Shown piece after piece: positions 38,376 to 48,425 of a stretch of DNA of 64,000 bases. The DNA is taken from positions 1 through 64,000 of the forward strand of contig JAJFHS010000043.1 in the NCBI GenBank assembly GCA_021775475.1, given 5' to 3'. Source of the stretch: Hyphomicrobiales bacterium (GTDB lineage: Bacteria; Pseudomonadota; Alphaproteobacteria; Rhizobiales; JAJFHR01). The notes below the pieces were generated by a model that was given only the letters and a program-made list of their open reading frames with translations, had not been told where the DNA came from and ran no database searches. Position numbers and translations under genes: made by a program. Position 1 is the stretch's first letter, and every line of letters begins with the position of its first letter.

Positions 38376-39695
38376 CTAAATCGTCTTTTCTATTCGTATC
38401 ATACGCGGACGATCAGCGATATGACCGTCTGCCTCAATTGAAGCAAGTGCCTCTCTCAAGGCGGCTTCAGCGGTTTCATGGATGATCAGCACCACCGATT
38501 GTTGTCCCCCACCCTCTGCATCTTCACCACTTTGGGTATCAGTCCCGCGCTGGATGATACTTTCCAGTGAAATTTCCTGTTCACCAAATCTTTTGGCAAT
38601 GGCGGCAACGGCACCAGGTCGATCATGAACCGCAAGACCAACATAATATCCGCCTTCATGAGCCCGCATGCGCGCACGTTGATAAGGTGCCAGCTTTGCC
38701 ACTTCGCGACCAAGAGGATAAAGCGCATTCACTCTGGCAATGTCGATAATATCGGCAATCACCGCCGACGCCGTCGGCTTTTGGCCCGCACCGGCACCTT
38801 GCAGGATGATTTTGCCGGAATAATTACCCTCAACAGCAACAGCATTGAAGGCACCGTCAATGGCTGCCAGTGGTGAGGTTAACGGCACCAGTGAGGGGTG
38901 GACACGCTGTTCAATACCGCTGTCGGTTCTGATCGCCACGCCCAGCAGTTTGATGCAATATCCCAACTCGTGCACAGCTTTCAGGTCGGCCTGGGTAATC
39001 GCCTCAATACCTTCAAGATAGATCGAGTTAAAATCTATCCGCGAGCCAAAAGCAAGACAGGTTAAAATCGCAAGCTTATGAGCGGTATCATGACCGCCGA
39101 TGTCAAAAGTAGGGTCGGCTTCAGCATAGCCCATTTTCTGGGCGTCACTGAGCACATCGGCAAATTCCCGGCCTTCCGACGCCATTTTTGTCAGAATATA
39201 ATTGCAGGTGCCATTGAGAATACCGACCACACTGGACACATTGTTCCCGGCAAGCCCCTCGCGCAGGGATTTGACAATCGGGATGGCACCGGCAACCGCG
39301 GCTTCATAATTCAGCGCCACATTGTGCTTTTCAGCAATGGCCGCAAGTTCATTGCCGTGATGAGCCAACAATGCCTTATTGGCGGTAACAACGTGTTTGC
39401 CGTGCGCTAACGCGGTTTCAACCGCCTCGCGCGCAATACCCTCTTCGCCACCGATCAATTCAACAAAGATATCGATATCATCGCTCGATGCCAGCTCAAC
39501 GGCATTATCCACCCAGCGCACACCCTTGAGATCAATACCTCTGTCAATATCGGCATTTCGTGCGCAAACGGCTGTGATTTCAAGCTCGCATCCAGCATTG
39601 GCAAAAATGCGCTCGCGATTTTCATTTAAAAGCTTCCAGACCCCGACCCCGACGGTGCCGAGACCTGCAATGCCCAGTTTGAGCCTATGTGTCAT
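38376..39695 (-). CDS. hom: Homoserine dehydrogenase
   Basis: 439 residues from the ATG at 39695 (MTHRLKLGIAGLGTVG); a TTG three codons earlier has its ribosome site too close. Reduces aspartate semialdehyde to homoserine for threonine and methionine. The NAD(P) motif is GIAGLGTVGVGV, the homoserine-binding region GILNGTCNYILTKM, and the AEADPTFDIGGHDTAHKLAIL stretch holds the catalytic Asp/Lys. A C-terminal ACT domain (about 355-435) suggests threonine feedback. metY elsewhere in the window uses a homoserine ester. Confidence 0.96.
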   Translation of the reverse strand: MTHRLKLGIAGLGTVGVGVWKLLNENRERIFANAGCELEITAVCARNADIDRGIDLKGVRWVDNAVELASSDDIDIFVELIGGEEGIAREAVETALAHGKHVVTANKALLAHHGNELAAIAEKHNVALNYEAAVAGAIPIVKSLREGLAGNNVSSVVGILNGTCNYILTKMASEGREFADVLSDAQKMGYAEADPTFDIGGHDTAHKLAILTCLAFGSRIDFNSIYLEGIEAITQADLKAVHELGYCIKLLGVAIRTDSGIEQRVHPSLVPLTSPLAAIDGAFNAVAVEGNYSGKIILQGAGAGQKPTASAVIADIIDIARVNALYPLGREVAKLAPYQRARMRAHEGGYYVGLAVHDRPGAVAAIAKRFGEQEISLESIIQRGTDTQSGEDAEGGGQQSVVLIIHETAEAALREALASIEADGHIADRPRMIRIEKTI

Positions 39696-39839
39696 CCAGT
39701 CCAAAATCCTTGGCTAATCGCCGTAAAAATTACATCAGGGGACTGTTTAACTCAAGAAATGGTAAAGCGCTCTATAATTCTGACACACAGAGCCCTCGAA
39801 TGGTCTTTTCCACAAGCTCATGGATAAGATCAATAGGCC

Positions 39840-40991
39840 CTAGTTCTCGCTTTCAGGTGGCTCAAAGGGAGTGGCCTGGAAAATTCCGAAGGTAGATTTT
39901 CGTTTTTCCTGCCTGGGCTCGGAAATCTCTGCTTGCTCCGCCAGCTGGGAATTTTCGAAATAAACGTCAACACGCCGTAATGTTGCGTTGCCCTTTTTGC
40001 CTGTTTCCTGAATTTCGTCAATGATCTGCACCACAACCTGGTCGGCGGCAAAACCACGTTTCCTGAGGCCATTAGCCACTTCATTGGCGCGTGATATTGC
40101 CAGATCCTGACTTTCGATATTCGCTTCGTTATTGCCCTCAGGAACCACTTGCGCAAACCCGAGTACGTAAACATTCATACCGTCATTGTTGTTAAACTTG
40201 GCTATCTTATCGAGGGGCTTTTGTTGTTTTTTTGATAGTTTCCTCGAACCGTTGGAAAACTTTATCATTATCGGTTGTTGCGCCGTAGGCCGGTTTGCCA
40301 CATCCGCCAACGAGGGCGCTTTACCATCACGAGGGGCGGTCTTCTCAAGCGACGCAACTCTGGTTGCGGGCGGCTTTCTCTCCGGCACGGATGGAATAAT
40401 TGGCTTGGTACGCAGACCGGTCCTTACCGGTGAAAGGTCAGGTGTGGTTGAAGCGACAGTATCTGGTGAGGTGTCAAGATCGCGGTTGGAGGCTTTCTGG
40501 CGGGACAGTCGCAATTTTTCAGGAGGGGTCAAACCATCCGTATCCGACCTTCGTACTGTGCTGTCATCACCAACCAGCCAGCCAAGGCCAAAAACACCGC
40601 GGCTTGCGGGTTTGTTCTTGCGCGCGGATTTGGTCTTGCGACTTTCAAGGTCAGCTTCGCGTTGCTGGACAATCGATTGACTGGAATCCTGCAGCTCCTT
40701 GATTTCCTGGTCTTTTTCTTTCGCACTTAAAGTTTTGCGGGGTTCTGCAGGTTGATTATTCAAAGACGGATAAGATTCTGGGTTGGAAATTTTTGTTGGT
40801 CCACGATTTTGTGCAGGGTTTTTCCCATTAACGGGGCTCTGGCCACCGGGAGCCGCAGCCGTATCAACCGGGGCTGTTGGTCCAGGACCACTCAAATCCA
40901 GTAATTGAGAAGTTTCACATGCCGAAACAACAGCACTTAAAAGCACCACTATTGCGGCCACAGATACCCGTTTTTTTTGATGTATTTCCAT
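39840..40991 (-). CDS. OmpA-family lipoprotein
   Basis: 383 residues from the ATG at 40991; an earlier ATG at 41081 lacks a signal peptide directly after it. The chosen start gives a lipoprotein signal (KKRVSVAAIVVLLSAVVSAC, lipobox VSAC). A long Pro/Ser/Thr/Lys-rich linker follows (to about residue 270). The C-terminal ~110 residues (MIKFSNGSRKLSKKQQKPL ... NVYVLGFAQVVPEGNNEANIESQDLAISRANEVANGLRKRG) are an OmpA-like fold that binds peptidoglycan. It probably links outer membrane and cell wall. No ribosome site is obvious. The region 40992-41317 upstream holds no other gene. Confidence 0.82.
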   Translation of the reverse strand: MEIHQKKRVSVAAIVVLLSAVVSACETSQLLDLSGPGPTAPVDTAAAPGGQSPVNGKNPAQNRGPTKISNPESYPSLNNQPAEPRKTLSAKEKDQEIKELQDSSQSIVQQREADLESRKTKSARKNKPASRGVFGLGWLVGDDSTVRRSDTDGLTPPEKLRLSRQKASNRDLDTSPDTVASTTPDLSPVRTGLRTKPIIPSVPERKPPATRVASLEKTAPRDGKAPSLADVANRPTAQQPIMIKFSNGSRKLSKKQQKPLDKIAKFNNNDGMNVYVLGFAQVVPEGNNEANIESQDLAISRANEVANGLRKRGFAADQVVVQIIDEIQETGKKGNATLRRVDVYFENSQLAEQAEISEPRQEKRKSTFGIFQATPFEPPESEN

Positions 40992-41317
40992 GTCAGTTTT
41001 GTTGGTTTTTAAACCCTCATTTGATATAGCCCCGGTTTTTGTTACCGAATTATTCCAGGCTCTCAAAAAAGCTTGTTTCAACAGACAACCAATCCTCTAT
41101 CAAGCATCTTTAGCTGATTTTGATCAACTAATCTCTCATTATGACAAGAACGAGGCAAAAATCCCTCTTATACATTGATATAATGACAGATAACGCTAAT
41201 TACACCCCTCGCCATGCCAATTATGCATGAACACTATGTTGTATCAATATATGGCCGTTTAGTCGGTTTAAGAGTATAATTCAAAAAACATGGTTAAATT
41301 CGGTTAAGAGGTTTCCT

Positions 41318-43123
41318 ATGCCAGACGTCCCCCAACCTGACGAAAATCACTTTCAAATTCGTGATTCCGAGGAGTTTGCCCAAAATCTCACAAAGGTTGC
41401 CGAGCGCACCGGTGACCTCATGGCTACCTTCCTTTCACCTGAAAAACCCAGCGATGAAAAATCCGCACTAGGTAGTGAGTTGCAACGCATGGCGATGACT
41501 TTTTTCGACGTCGGAACACATATTGCCACCGATCCCAAATTGCTTGGTGAGGCTGGTATGGATTTCTGGCAGCGACATATGGCTTTATGGCAGTCGAGCT
41601 TGAAGAAAATATCCGGCGATGAAGTCACTCCGGTGATTGAACCACAACGCAGTGACCGTCGTTTCCGCGATGAGGACTGGCAGGAAAACCCTGTGTTTGA
41701 TTTCCTCAAACAATCCTACCTTCTCACTGCTGATTGGGCTCATGAGGTTGTCGAAAGTTCAACCGGTATCGATGAACACACACGGCAAAAAGCTGATTTT
41801 TATACCACCCAGATTGCCAACGCACTTTCTCCCAGCAATTTTGTTTTCACCAACCCGGAAATCTTGCGCAAAACTCTTGAAACCAACGGCGCCAACCTGG
41901 TGGCTGGAATTGACCACCTGGCTGAAGATATCGAACGCGGCAAGGGTAAGATTGCCATCAGTCAAACCGACATGGATGCGTTTGAGGTCGGCAAAAATGT
42001 AGCCATCACACCGGGAAAAGTGATTTATCAAAACGCTTTGATGCAACTTATTCAATATTCACCTTCAACTGAAAAAGTGTTTAAAAAACCACTGCTGATC
42101 GTACCGCCGTGGATCAACAAATATTACATTCTCGACCTCAATGAAGAAAAATCCTTTGTAAAATGGTGTGTCGATCAAGGCCACACAGTGTTTATAATCT
42201 CCTGGGTCAATCCCGGACCGGAGCTCGCCGACAAAGGTTTCGAAAATTATATGGACGAAGGCATCATCGCTGCTTTGGACGCAATCGAAGCAACAACCGG
42301 TGTCGATGAAATTAATGCCATCGGCTATTGCGTCGGCGGCACATTGTTGTCGATGACGCTGGCCTATATGGCTGCCACCAACGACAATCGCATTACCGCT
42401 GCAACTTTCTTTACCACCCAGATTGATTTTGAACTGGCGGGCGAATTACTGGTTTTTGTCGATGAAGAACAGGTCCGCGAAATTGAGGAGGAAATGGCCG
42501 AAAAAGGCGTGTTTGAGGGCCGTAAAATGGCCAACGCCTTCAATCTGTTGCGCTCAAACGATCTGATCTGGTCTTATGTGGTCAACAATTACCTGCTTGG
42601 CAAAGACCCCTTCCCTTTTGATCTTTTGTTCTGGAATTCTGATTCAACCTCCATGCCCGCCGCAATCCACAGCAGTTATTTGCGCAACTGCTATCTCGAC
42701 AACAATCTGGCAAAGGGCAATTTTGCTCTCAAGGGTATCCCCATCGATTTCAGTAAAATTAAAATCCCTATCTACAATCTCGCCACCAGAGAAGACCACA
42801 TAGCGCCAGCCAAATCAGTCTACAAAGGCGCAAAACTGTTTGGCGGCTCGGTAAAGAACGTCCTAGCAGCCTCAGGCCACATTGCCGGAGTGGTCAACCC
42901 GCCTGATAAGCAGAAATACGAATACTGGACCAATACCGCCAGGCCCGCCACCCTGGAAAAATGGCTGGAAAAAGCCCAGTCACACCCCGGCTCGTGGTGG
43001 CCTGACTGGCAAAAATGGATATCACGCAAATCCGGCCCGAAAGTAGACGCCCGCCCGCCCGGCGGCCCTCTGGGTGTTATTGAAGACGCACCGGGTTCTT
43101 ATGTAAAAAAGAAGGCTGAGTAG
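41318..43123 (+). CDS. phaC: Class I poly(3-hydroxyalkanoate) synthase
   Basis: 601 residues, as in class I PhaC, which polymerises 3-hydroxyacyl-CoA into storage granules. The nucleophile Cys338 is in the lipase-like box IGYCVGGTLL, with the catalytic Asp in TREDHIAPA and His in ASGHIAGVVNPP. PWINKYYILDL and WNSDSTSMPA are family signatures. GAGG precedes the ATG at good spacing. No phaA/phaB, phasin or phaR gene is adjacent. Upstream lies a pair of GGTTAA boxes 10 bases apart (41291-41306). Confidence 0.96.
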   Translation: MPDVPQPDENHFQIRDSEEFAQNLTKVAERTGDLMATFLSPEKPSDEKSALGSELQRMAMTFFDVGTHIATDPKLLGEAGMDFWQRHMALWQSSLKKISGDEVTPVIEPQRSDRRFRDEDWQENPVFDFLKQSYLLTADWAHEVVESSTGIDEHTRQKADFYTTQIANALSPSNFVFTNPEILRKTLETNGANLVAGIDHLAEDIERGKGKIAISQTDMDAFEVGKNVAITPGKVIYQNALMQLIQYSPSTEKVFKKPLLIVPPWINKYYILDLNEEKSFVKWCVDQGHTVFIISWVNPGPELADKGFENYMDEGIIAALDAIEATTGVDEINAIGYCVGGTLLSMTLAYMAATNDNRITAATFFTTQIDFELAGELLVFVDEEQVREIEEEMAEKGVFEGRKMANAFNLLRSNDLIWSYVVNNYLLGKDPFPFDLLFWNSDSTSMPAAIHSSYLRNCYLDNNLAKGNFALKGIPIDFSKIKIPIYNLATREDHIAPAKSVYKGAKLFGGSVKNVLAASGHIAGVVNPPDKQKYEYWTNTARPATLEKWLEKAQSHPGSWWPDWQKWISRKSGPKVDARPPGGPLGVIEDAPGSYVKKKAE

Positions 43124-43145
43124 GCTCAAAGAGGCTGACTATGCA

Positions 43146-44633
43146 TCAGGCCGTAACCACAAACTGCCCCATCATCCCGGCATCCTCATGTTCGAGAATA
43201 TGGCAGTGATACATGTAAGGTCTATCCGGGTCAGTGTAGTCAGAAAAGTTCAACAACAGCTTCACAACTTCCCTTGGAGCAACTACCACAGTATCTTTCA
43301 AGCCCATTTCACCCGGTGCCGGGGGTACGCCATTGCGGTCAAGTATGCGGAATTGCACATCGTGAATATGTAACGGATGCGGCATCATTGATGTATTCTC
43401 AATTTGCCAAATTTCAGTGGTGTTGACGCGCACGGTCTCATCGATACGGTTCATATCCATTGTTTTGCCATTAATTGAAAAGGAGCCGCCACCCATCATC
43501 ATCATGCCGCCCATTTCCAAAACAAACCGCCGCGTGCGCACTGCCTTTGTCGCATCGGGCTGATCCAGGCTGATAAGGCGGTCGGGGATTTCAGGAGATT
43601 TGGCACGCTGGGCATTGGGTATGATATCAAGCACCTCAAAGGCTAGGTCATCCCCCATCATCCTATCCATCATCATACCGCTATTGGGCGTAGCGAAGGT
43701 GCGCAATCGAACCGGCTGGCCATCGGACACATCAACGATGATTTGCGCCCGCTCCGCTGGAGCAAGAGTGATTTGAGTTGTTTTAAACGGGCTTTCCAGC
43801 AAGCCGCCATCTGAACCAATTTGCTGGAATGTGCGGCCATCGTCAAAACCGATGGTATAGAAGCGGGCGTTGGATCCGTTCAACAGACGCAGGCGCACCT
43901 TATTTGTACGCGCCTCAAAATAAGGCCGCACCGTACCGTTGACCAGCAAAACATTGCCACGCATGCCCATCATCAAACTTGGCATCGAGGTGCTGTATAG
44001 AAACGATCCATCGCCATTAAATGCGCGATCCTGCAGAACCAGCGGAATATCATCGACACCATACTCAACTGGCAGATCAAGACGAGACGTTTCCTCATCC
44101 TCCACGTAAATCAGTCCCGCCAGCCCCTGATAGACCTGAGGCCCAGTACGAGGCACCATATGGGAATGATACCAGAACATCGAAGCGCGCTGTTTGACTG
44201 TAAATGTCGTCGACCAGGTTTCCCCTTCGCCAATGACCTGATGAGGTCCACCATCTGCTCTGGCCGGCAAATGCAGCCCGTGCCAGTGCAGTGTGCTGGG
44301 TTCACCGATCTTGTTAGTGACGTTCATTTGCACGTTCTCGCCTGCACGCATTTTCAAGGTAGGCCCAAGATAGGCGCCATTGATGCCGAGTGTTGCAGTG
44401 TCAACGCCGTCAAAAAACTGGGAAACTCCCTTTTGCAGACCAAGGTCGTAAGTACGCACACCATTGCGCATCTCACCCGTCAACACCTTGGGAATAGCAA
44501 GGGATTTTGGCTCGGCTGCATTGGCCGAAAATCCAAACAACCATTGTCGGGTGTAGCGATTTGTCAGCACACCGGCTGTGGCCACACCACCGCCTGCCAG
44601 CAATCCGGCAAGAGTTGCTCTGCGCGAAATCAT
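43146..44633 (-). CDS. Tat-exported multicopper oxidase (CueO-like)
   Basis: 495 residues with a twin-arginine signal peptide (SRRATLAGLLAGG). All copper motifs are present: HWHG (116-119), HSH (156-158), HPLHIH (419-424) and HCHILEHEDAGMM (476-488) with the type-1 Cu Cys477, His482 and axial Met487. Methionine clusters (MMMDRMMGDD about 320-329 and MGGMMMMGGG about 374-383) resemble the Cu(I)-binding Met-rich inserts of CueO. It probably oxidises Cu(I) or other metals in the periplasm. It overlaps the upstream SHOCT gene by 4 bases. Confidence 0.93.
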   Translation of the reverse strand: MISRRATLAGLLAGGGVATAGVLTNRYTRQWLFGFSANAAEPKSLAIPKVLTGEMRNGVRTYDLGLQKGVSQFFDGVDTATLGINGAYLGPTLKMRAGENVQMNVTNKIGEPSTLHWHGLHLPARADGGPHQVIGEGETWSTTFTVKQRASMFWYHSHMVPRTGPQVYQGLAGLIYVEDEETSRLDLPVEYGVDDIPLVLQDRAFNGDGSFLYSTSMPSLMMGMRGNVLLVNGTVRPYFEARTNKVRLRLLNGSNARFYTIGFDDGRTFQQIGSDGGLLESPFKTTQITLAPAERAQIIVDVSDGQPVRLRTFATPNSGMMMDRMMGDDLAFEVLDIIPNAQRAKSPEIPDRLISLDQPDATKAVRTRRFVLEMGGMMMMGGGSFSINGKTMDMNRIDETVRVNTTEIWQIENTSMMPHPLHIHDVQFRILDRNGVPPAPGEMGLKDTVVVAPREVVKLLLNFSDYTDPDRPYMYHCHILEHEDAGMMGQFVVTA

Positions 44634-44890
44634 TTATCTGCCCTCAACTGGGTTGAGCGTTCTTCGAGTTCAGCTGCATCAATTTCGCCTCGCGCATAGC
44701 GCCGCTTTAGAATATCAAGAGCATCCTGGTTTGAATTTTTCCGCGACGAGCCACTGATCCATCTGAACAGAAACACTATCAATGCAACAATCAAAGCCAG
44801 CCAAAGTAACATCATAATACCTCCAAAAGCCATTCCACCCCAGCCCCAATTGCTCATGTATTCCCATCCGTCCATCATTCCGTAACCCAT
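44630..44890 (-). CDS. Small SHOCT-domain membrane protein coupled to the multicopper oxidase
   Basis: 86 residues. A Met/Gly/Trp-rich N-terminus (MGYGMMDGWEYMSNWGWGGM) leads into a membrane helix (about 22-44) and a SHOCT motif LDILKRRYARGEIDAAELEERSTQL. AAAGGAGA precedes the ATG. The 3' end overlaps the oxidase start (ATGA), so the pair is coexpressed. Met-rich N-termini in such proteins may bind Cu(I), which would fit the neighbour; this is inference. Region 44891-45130 upstream shows no gene. Confidence 0.83.
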   Translation of the reverse strand: MGYGMMDGWEYMSNWGWGGMAFGGIMMLLWLALIVALIVFLFRWISGSSRKNSNQDALDILKRRYARGEIDAAELEERSTQLRADK

Positions 44891-45130
44891 AATATTTCTC
44901 CTTTGTCAGTGAGTGCAGACCGTTCAACGATCATGTTACTTCAAATTAGGTATGGTTTGTTACCGGTTGATATCCAGAATTTGGAGATTTGTAACCCAAT
45001 GTTTCAATGCGTGCCTGAGTAACAATCTGTAACTAAATTTCTGCGCTTCAAGATCTTCTCGTCTTTATCATCAAACTCTATCAGAACAATTGGGCGTATT
45101 GGAGATCAGTGTTGCCCCCGCATTGCTTGT

Positions 45131-46297
45131 TCAAATCTCTGAGGTCGGATTACGCTGCAAAAGATCAACCACATTTCGCGGACCAAAAAGTAAAAGGTGA
45201 AAATCATAAAAATAGCGATAATGATTTGCCATAATCATTTGTTGGTGAAGTAGAAAGAAATTGTATCGCATGAGCCGGTAAGATTTTTTTTCGACCATTC
45301 TGGAAAACCGCACCCGCCGTGAAACAACCACATTGGCAGACTTGTTATCGATCACACTTTCCGAACCGCATTTACTGAAACACACAGGATCATTGGTGGC
45401 ATATATTTCAATCCATTGAATATTGCTGTGCCCCAGAATAAGTTTAATATCATCGCGCAACCATTGGCACCGTGTCATCAGAGCATTATGGAGCAGACTG
45501 GAGGCAATTGCGGTAAAATATAACCTTTTACCCTTCAGCAAATCTGGATTGTCTCTTATAGCTTTGGCAAGCGAAGACACACCATAGACACTACCCATAC
45601 TGTAAGTGGTTATGGTGATCTCATCAGTAGTGTGGGCTTCAATCTCTCTGTTTAAAATTGAGGAAAATACAGTAAGCCGGGATTGAAAGGTTCCTTTGTC
45701 TGGAAAAGATATGGCATAGGCGTGGTGAAAATATTCCAATAACACTGGTAATGCCCAGCGTTGGCCCAAAAATCTGAAAATCACGAAAAGCAGCACCAGG
45801 CCAACCAGTAAAAAAGCAATAACGGGCGGATTTCCCTGAAACTGCACCGTCGCCCACACCACCAGCATTGCTGAAAAAGACAGGGCAGCGGCCAGTAAAA
45901 GGGTCAAAATAGGATAGATGAATGTGAGTCCATAGCGCCAGTTTGCCTTGAAATATCGCCACGGTGCAAGGGCTGCGAATTGATAAAAGTAAGGCAGTGC
46001 ACTGAAAAAGACCCTCGACCAGAAGGTTTGTTTATCGGGATGATTGAGCAAGCTACACCATTCCATCAAAACCAATCTGGTTGAAACTGACCAACCGTTT
46101 CCAAGTGTTTCTGTTTGCCAGTGCGATACACTTTCTGTCTCAATAAGGGGCCCAATTTCTTGTTCGACACCCCATAATTTTCGGAACTGACCGCACTCCC
46201 GAACAAACTTCAGGTAATGTATTCTTGACGAAACAGGCTCAAAACCGGGGAAATGTAGCACCAGTCTGTCGTAAACGCGGTTACTCGATTTATTCAT
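45131..46297 (-). CDS. Membrane protein with a serine-hydrolase-like motif, function unknown
   Basis: 388 residues from the ATG at 46297, which has GAGG 5 bases upstream; the frame is open to 46330. The N-terminus holds RLVLHFPGFEPVSS, which resembles the first strand and oxyanion region of alpha/beta hydrolases. Two adjacent membrane helices follow (about 128-155 and 160-182). The later ITITTYSMGSVYGVSSLA matches a nucleophile elbow of the form T-Y-S-M-G, lacking the usual first glycine. The remaining part is soluble and rich in basic residues. I do not recognise a named family. It starts 32 bases after argC, probably in the same transcript. Confidence 0.7.
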   Translation of the reverse strand: MNKSSNRVYDRLVLHFPGFEPVSSRIHYLKFVRECGQFRKLWGVEQEIGPLIETESVSHWQTETLGNGWSVSTRLVLMEWCSLLNHPDKQTFWSRVFFSALPYFYQFAALAPWRYFKANWRYGLTFIYPILTLLLAAALSFSAMLVVWATVQFQGNPPVIAFLLVGLVLLFVIFRFLGQRWALPVLLEYFHHAYAISFPDKGTFQSRLTVFSSILNREIEAHTTDEITITTYSMGSVYGVSSLAKAIRDNPDLLKGKRLYFTAIASSLLHNALMTRCQWLRDDIKLILGHSNIQWIEIYATNDPVCFSKCGSESVIDNKSANVVVSRRVRFSRMVEKKSYRLMRYNFFLLHQQMIMANHYRYFYDFHLLLFGPRNVVDLLQRNPTSEI

Positions 46298-46329
46298 ATA
46301 CGCCTCTACATGCTGACCGGGTAAAAACA

Positions 46330-47376
46330 CTACGGGAACATTGGCAATTGTTCCAGACCCGTTGTTTCTTCAATGCCAAACATCACGTTGAAATTCTGTA
46401 AGGCCTGACCGGCAGAACCTTTTACCAGATTGTCAATAACGGCAATGACGATGGCACGACCGGAAATTCTGTCACCGAAAACACCTATGTGGCATTGGTT
46501 TGAACCGCGCACATGCTGGGTGGCGGGATAGGTGTTTTGTGGTAAAATATGCATGAAGGGTTCGTTTTTATAATGCGTGCCAAGTGTTGAGCGCAGATCA
46601 TCAGCGCTTGCGTCGTCAGCCAGTCTGACATGGCAGGTCACCAGTTCCCCCCGGCTCATTGGCACCAAATGCGGGGTGAAATTCACCATCACATCAAGTC
46701 CACCAACTTTGGTAAGCTCCTGTTCAATTTCTGGCGAGTGACGATGCACAGCAACACCATAGGCACTAAGCCCCTCGCCTGCCTCCGAAAACAACGTGTT
46801 CTGTTTTAGCCCGCGACCTGCTCCGGTGACGCCGGACTTTGCATCAATGATGATATCGTCAGGCGAGATAACTTCACTGCCAAGCAAAGGAGAAAGCGCC
46901 AGCAATACGGCGGTAGGGTAACATCCTGGACACGCCACCAGCCGGGTATTTTTGATGTCGGCACGGTTTAGTTCCGTCAGACCATAGACCGCCGATTTCT
47001 GCAACTCGTTCGCCTGGTGAGGTTTGCCGTAGGTCTGTTCGTAAGTCTGCGCATCACGCAGTCTGAAATCAGCCGACATATCGATGATTTTGACAGTATC
47101 GGGCAACTCAGCAATGATTTTTTGAGTGGTGCCGTGTGGCAATCCGCACACCACCGCATCAATCCCGGAAAAATCAACTTCATCCAGTGTGGTCAACCGT
47201 GGCAGGTCCAAAGTGGCTAAATGCGGAAAGACTTCCGCCATTTCCTTGCCCGCATGAGAATGAGCTGTCAATGCGGATATGTTGATGTGAGAATGGCGCG
47301 CGGCCAGGCGAATAAAGTCCGACCCGGTATAGCCCGAAGCGCCCAGCACACATGTATTTATTTTTTTATCCGTCAT
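46330..47376 (-). CDS. argC: N-acetyl-gamma-glutamyl-phosphate reductase
   Basis: 348 residues from the ATG at 47376; a GTG one codon upstream is possible. Reduces N-acetylglutamyl phosphate in arginine synthesis. The N-terminal NADP motif is VLGASGYTGSDFIRLAARH, the nucleophile Cys152 lies in VACPGCYPTA and the family motif SGVTGAGRG and HRHSPEIEQEL follow. The gene lies about 100 bases downstream of rpsI behind a terminator, so it has its own start. Its GC content and codon use look ordinary. Confidence 0.97.
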   Translation of the reverse strand: MTDKKINTCVLGASGYTGSDFIRLAARHSHINISALTAHSHAGKEMAEVFPHLATLDLPRLTTLDEVDFSGIDAVVCGLPHGTTQKIIAELPDTVKIIDMSADFRLRDAQTYEQTYGKPHQANELQKSAVYGLTELNRADIKNTRLVACPGCYPTAVLLALSPLLGSEVISPDDIIIDAKSGVTGAGRGLKQNTLFSEAGEGLSAYGVAVHRHSPEIEQELTKVGGLDVMVNFTPHLVPMSRGELVTCHVRLADDASADDLRSTLGTHYKNEPFMHILPQNTYPATQHVRGSNQCHIGVFGDRISGRAIVIAVIDNLVKGSAGQALQNFNVMFGIEETTGLEQLPMFP

Positions 47377-47420
47377 CACAACACCTAAACTAAATTGATT
47401 TTCTTAAAACAGTCCAAACG

Positions 47421-47452
47421 AAAAAAGCGGAACCCAAAAGGCCCCGCTTTTT
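47421..47452 (-). terminator. Rho-independent terminator after rpsI
   Basis: On the minus strand AAAAAGCGGGGCC (starting 47452) pairs with GGTTCCGCTTTTTT, a GC stem of about 9 bp with a TTTTGG loop and a T-run. It lies 22 bases past the rpsI stop and separates it from argC. Confidence 0.85.
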
Positions 47453-47474
47453 GTAATTCTCGTGAAAAACGCTT

Positions 47475-47957
47475 CTAACGTTTGGAGAACTGGAAGCTCT
47501 TGCGGGCTTTGGCCTTGCCGTATTTTTTTCGTTCGACAACGCGCGAATCGCGGGTAAGAAACCCGCCTTTTTTCAAGGCACCACGAAGTTCAGGCTCATA
47601 CAGTGTCAGGGCTTTTGAAACACCGTGACGCACCGCTCCAGCCTGTCCTGACAGACCGCCACCAGACACCGTGCACCACACGTCATACTGATTTTTGCGC
47701 TCTACACATTCAAACGGCTGTTGCAACAACAGACGCAGAACCGGGCGGGCAAAATAAACTTCCTGCTCACGTTTGTTGACGATGATCTTGCCCGAGCCAG
47801 GTTTAATCCACACGCGCGCAACTGCATCTTTACGCTTTCCCGTGGCGTACGCCCGGCCTTGAGCGTCAAGCTTTTGTACATAAACAATTGGCGCATCTTC
47901 TTCGCTGCCAATGGCTTCTTTTAAATCTTCTAAAGTTACACTTTCCTGATCAGCCAC
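47475..47957 (-). CDS. rpsI: 30S ribosomal protein S9
   Basis: 160 residues; the usual alphaproteobacterial S9 with an N-terminal extension of about 30 residues. Typical segments are [44 protein letters not shown] and the C-terminal [18 protein letters not shown] tail that reaches the tRNA in the P site. It lies 3 bases downstream of rplM in the conserved rplM-rpsI operon. Confidence 0.98.
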   Translation of the reverse strand: MADQESVTLEDLKEAIGSEEDAPIVYVQKLDAQGRAYATGKRKDAVARVWIKPGSGKIIVNKREQEVYFARPVLRLLLQQPFECVERKNQYDVWCTVSGGGLSGQAGAVRHGVSKALTLYEPELRGALKKGGFLTRDSRVVERKKYGKAKARKSFQFSKR

Positions 47958-47960
47958 GGC

Positions 47961-48425
47961 TTAAGCTCTCCTGATATTCTTTGGGTTCAAAGCCCCAACA
48001 TCGGTAATTTCGGGGTTCTGTGCTTCATGAGGATGTTCTGAGCCCGCATAAATACGCAGGTTTTTAAGCTGCTGACGCGACAAAGGCCCACCGGGCATCA
48101 TGCGTGTCACTGCTTTTTCCAAAATCCGCTCAGGAAACTTGCCATCAAGGATCTGATGCGCCTTGCGTGATTTGATGCCGCCGGGATGGCCGGTATGCCA
48201 GAAATATTCTTTGTCATCACGCTTGTTGCCGGTAAAGGCAACTTTTTCGGCATTGATAACAACAATATTATCGCCACAATCCATATGAGGTGTAAACGAG
48301 GGCTTGTGCTTGCCACGCAAACGTTGCGCGATAAAAACAGCAAGCCGGCCGACCACGAGGTCAGAAGCGTCTATCAACAACCACTTTTTGTCGATATCGC
48401 TCGGTTTTGCAGAAAAAGTTTTCAT
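47961..48425 (-). CDS. rplM: 50S ribosomal protein L13
   Basis: 154 residues from the ATG at 48425 ([15 protein letters not shown]), which gives the normal family N-terminus; an ATG five codons earlier (48440) is the alternative. Core motifs are [50 protein letters not shown] and [33 protein letters not shown]. It is transcribed with rpsI from the promoter at 48502-48530. Confidence 0.97.
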   Translation of the reverse strand: MKTFSAKPSDIDKKWLLIDASDLVVGRLAVFIAQRLRGKHKPSFTPHMDCGDNIVVINAEKVAFTGNKRDDKEYFWHTGHPGGIKSRKAHQILDGKFPERILEKAVTRMMPGGPLSRQQLKNLRIYAGSEHPHEAQNPEITDVGALNPKNIRRA

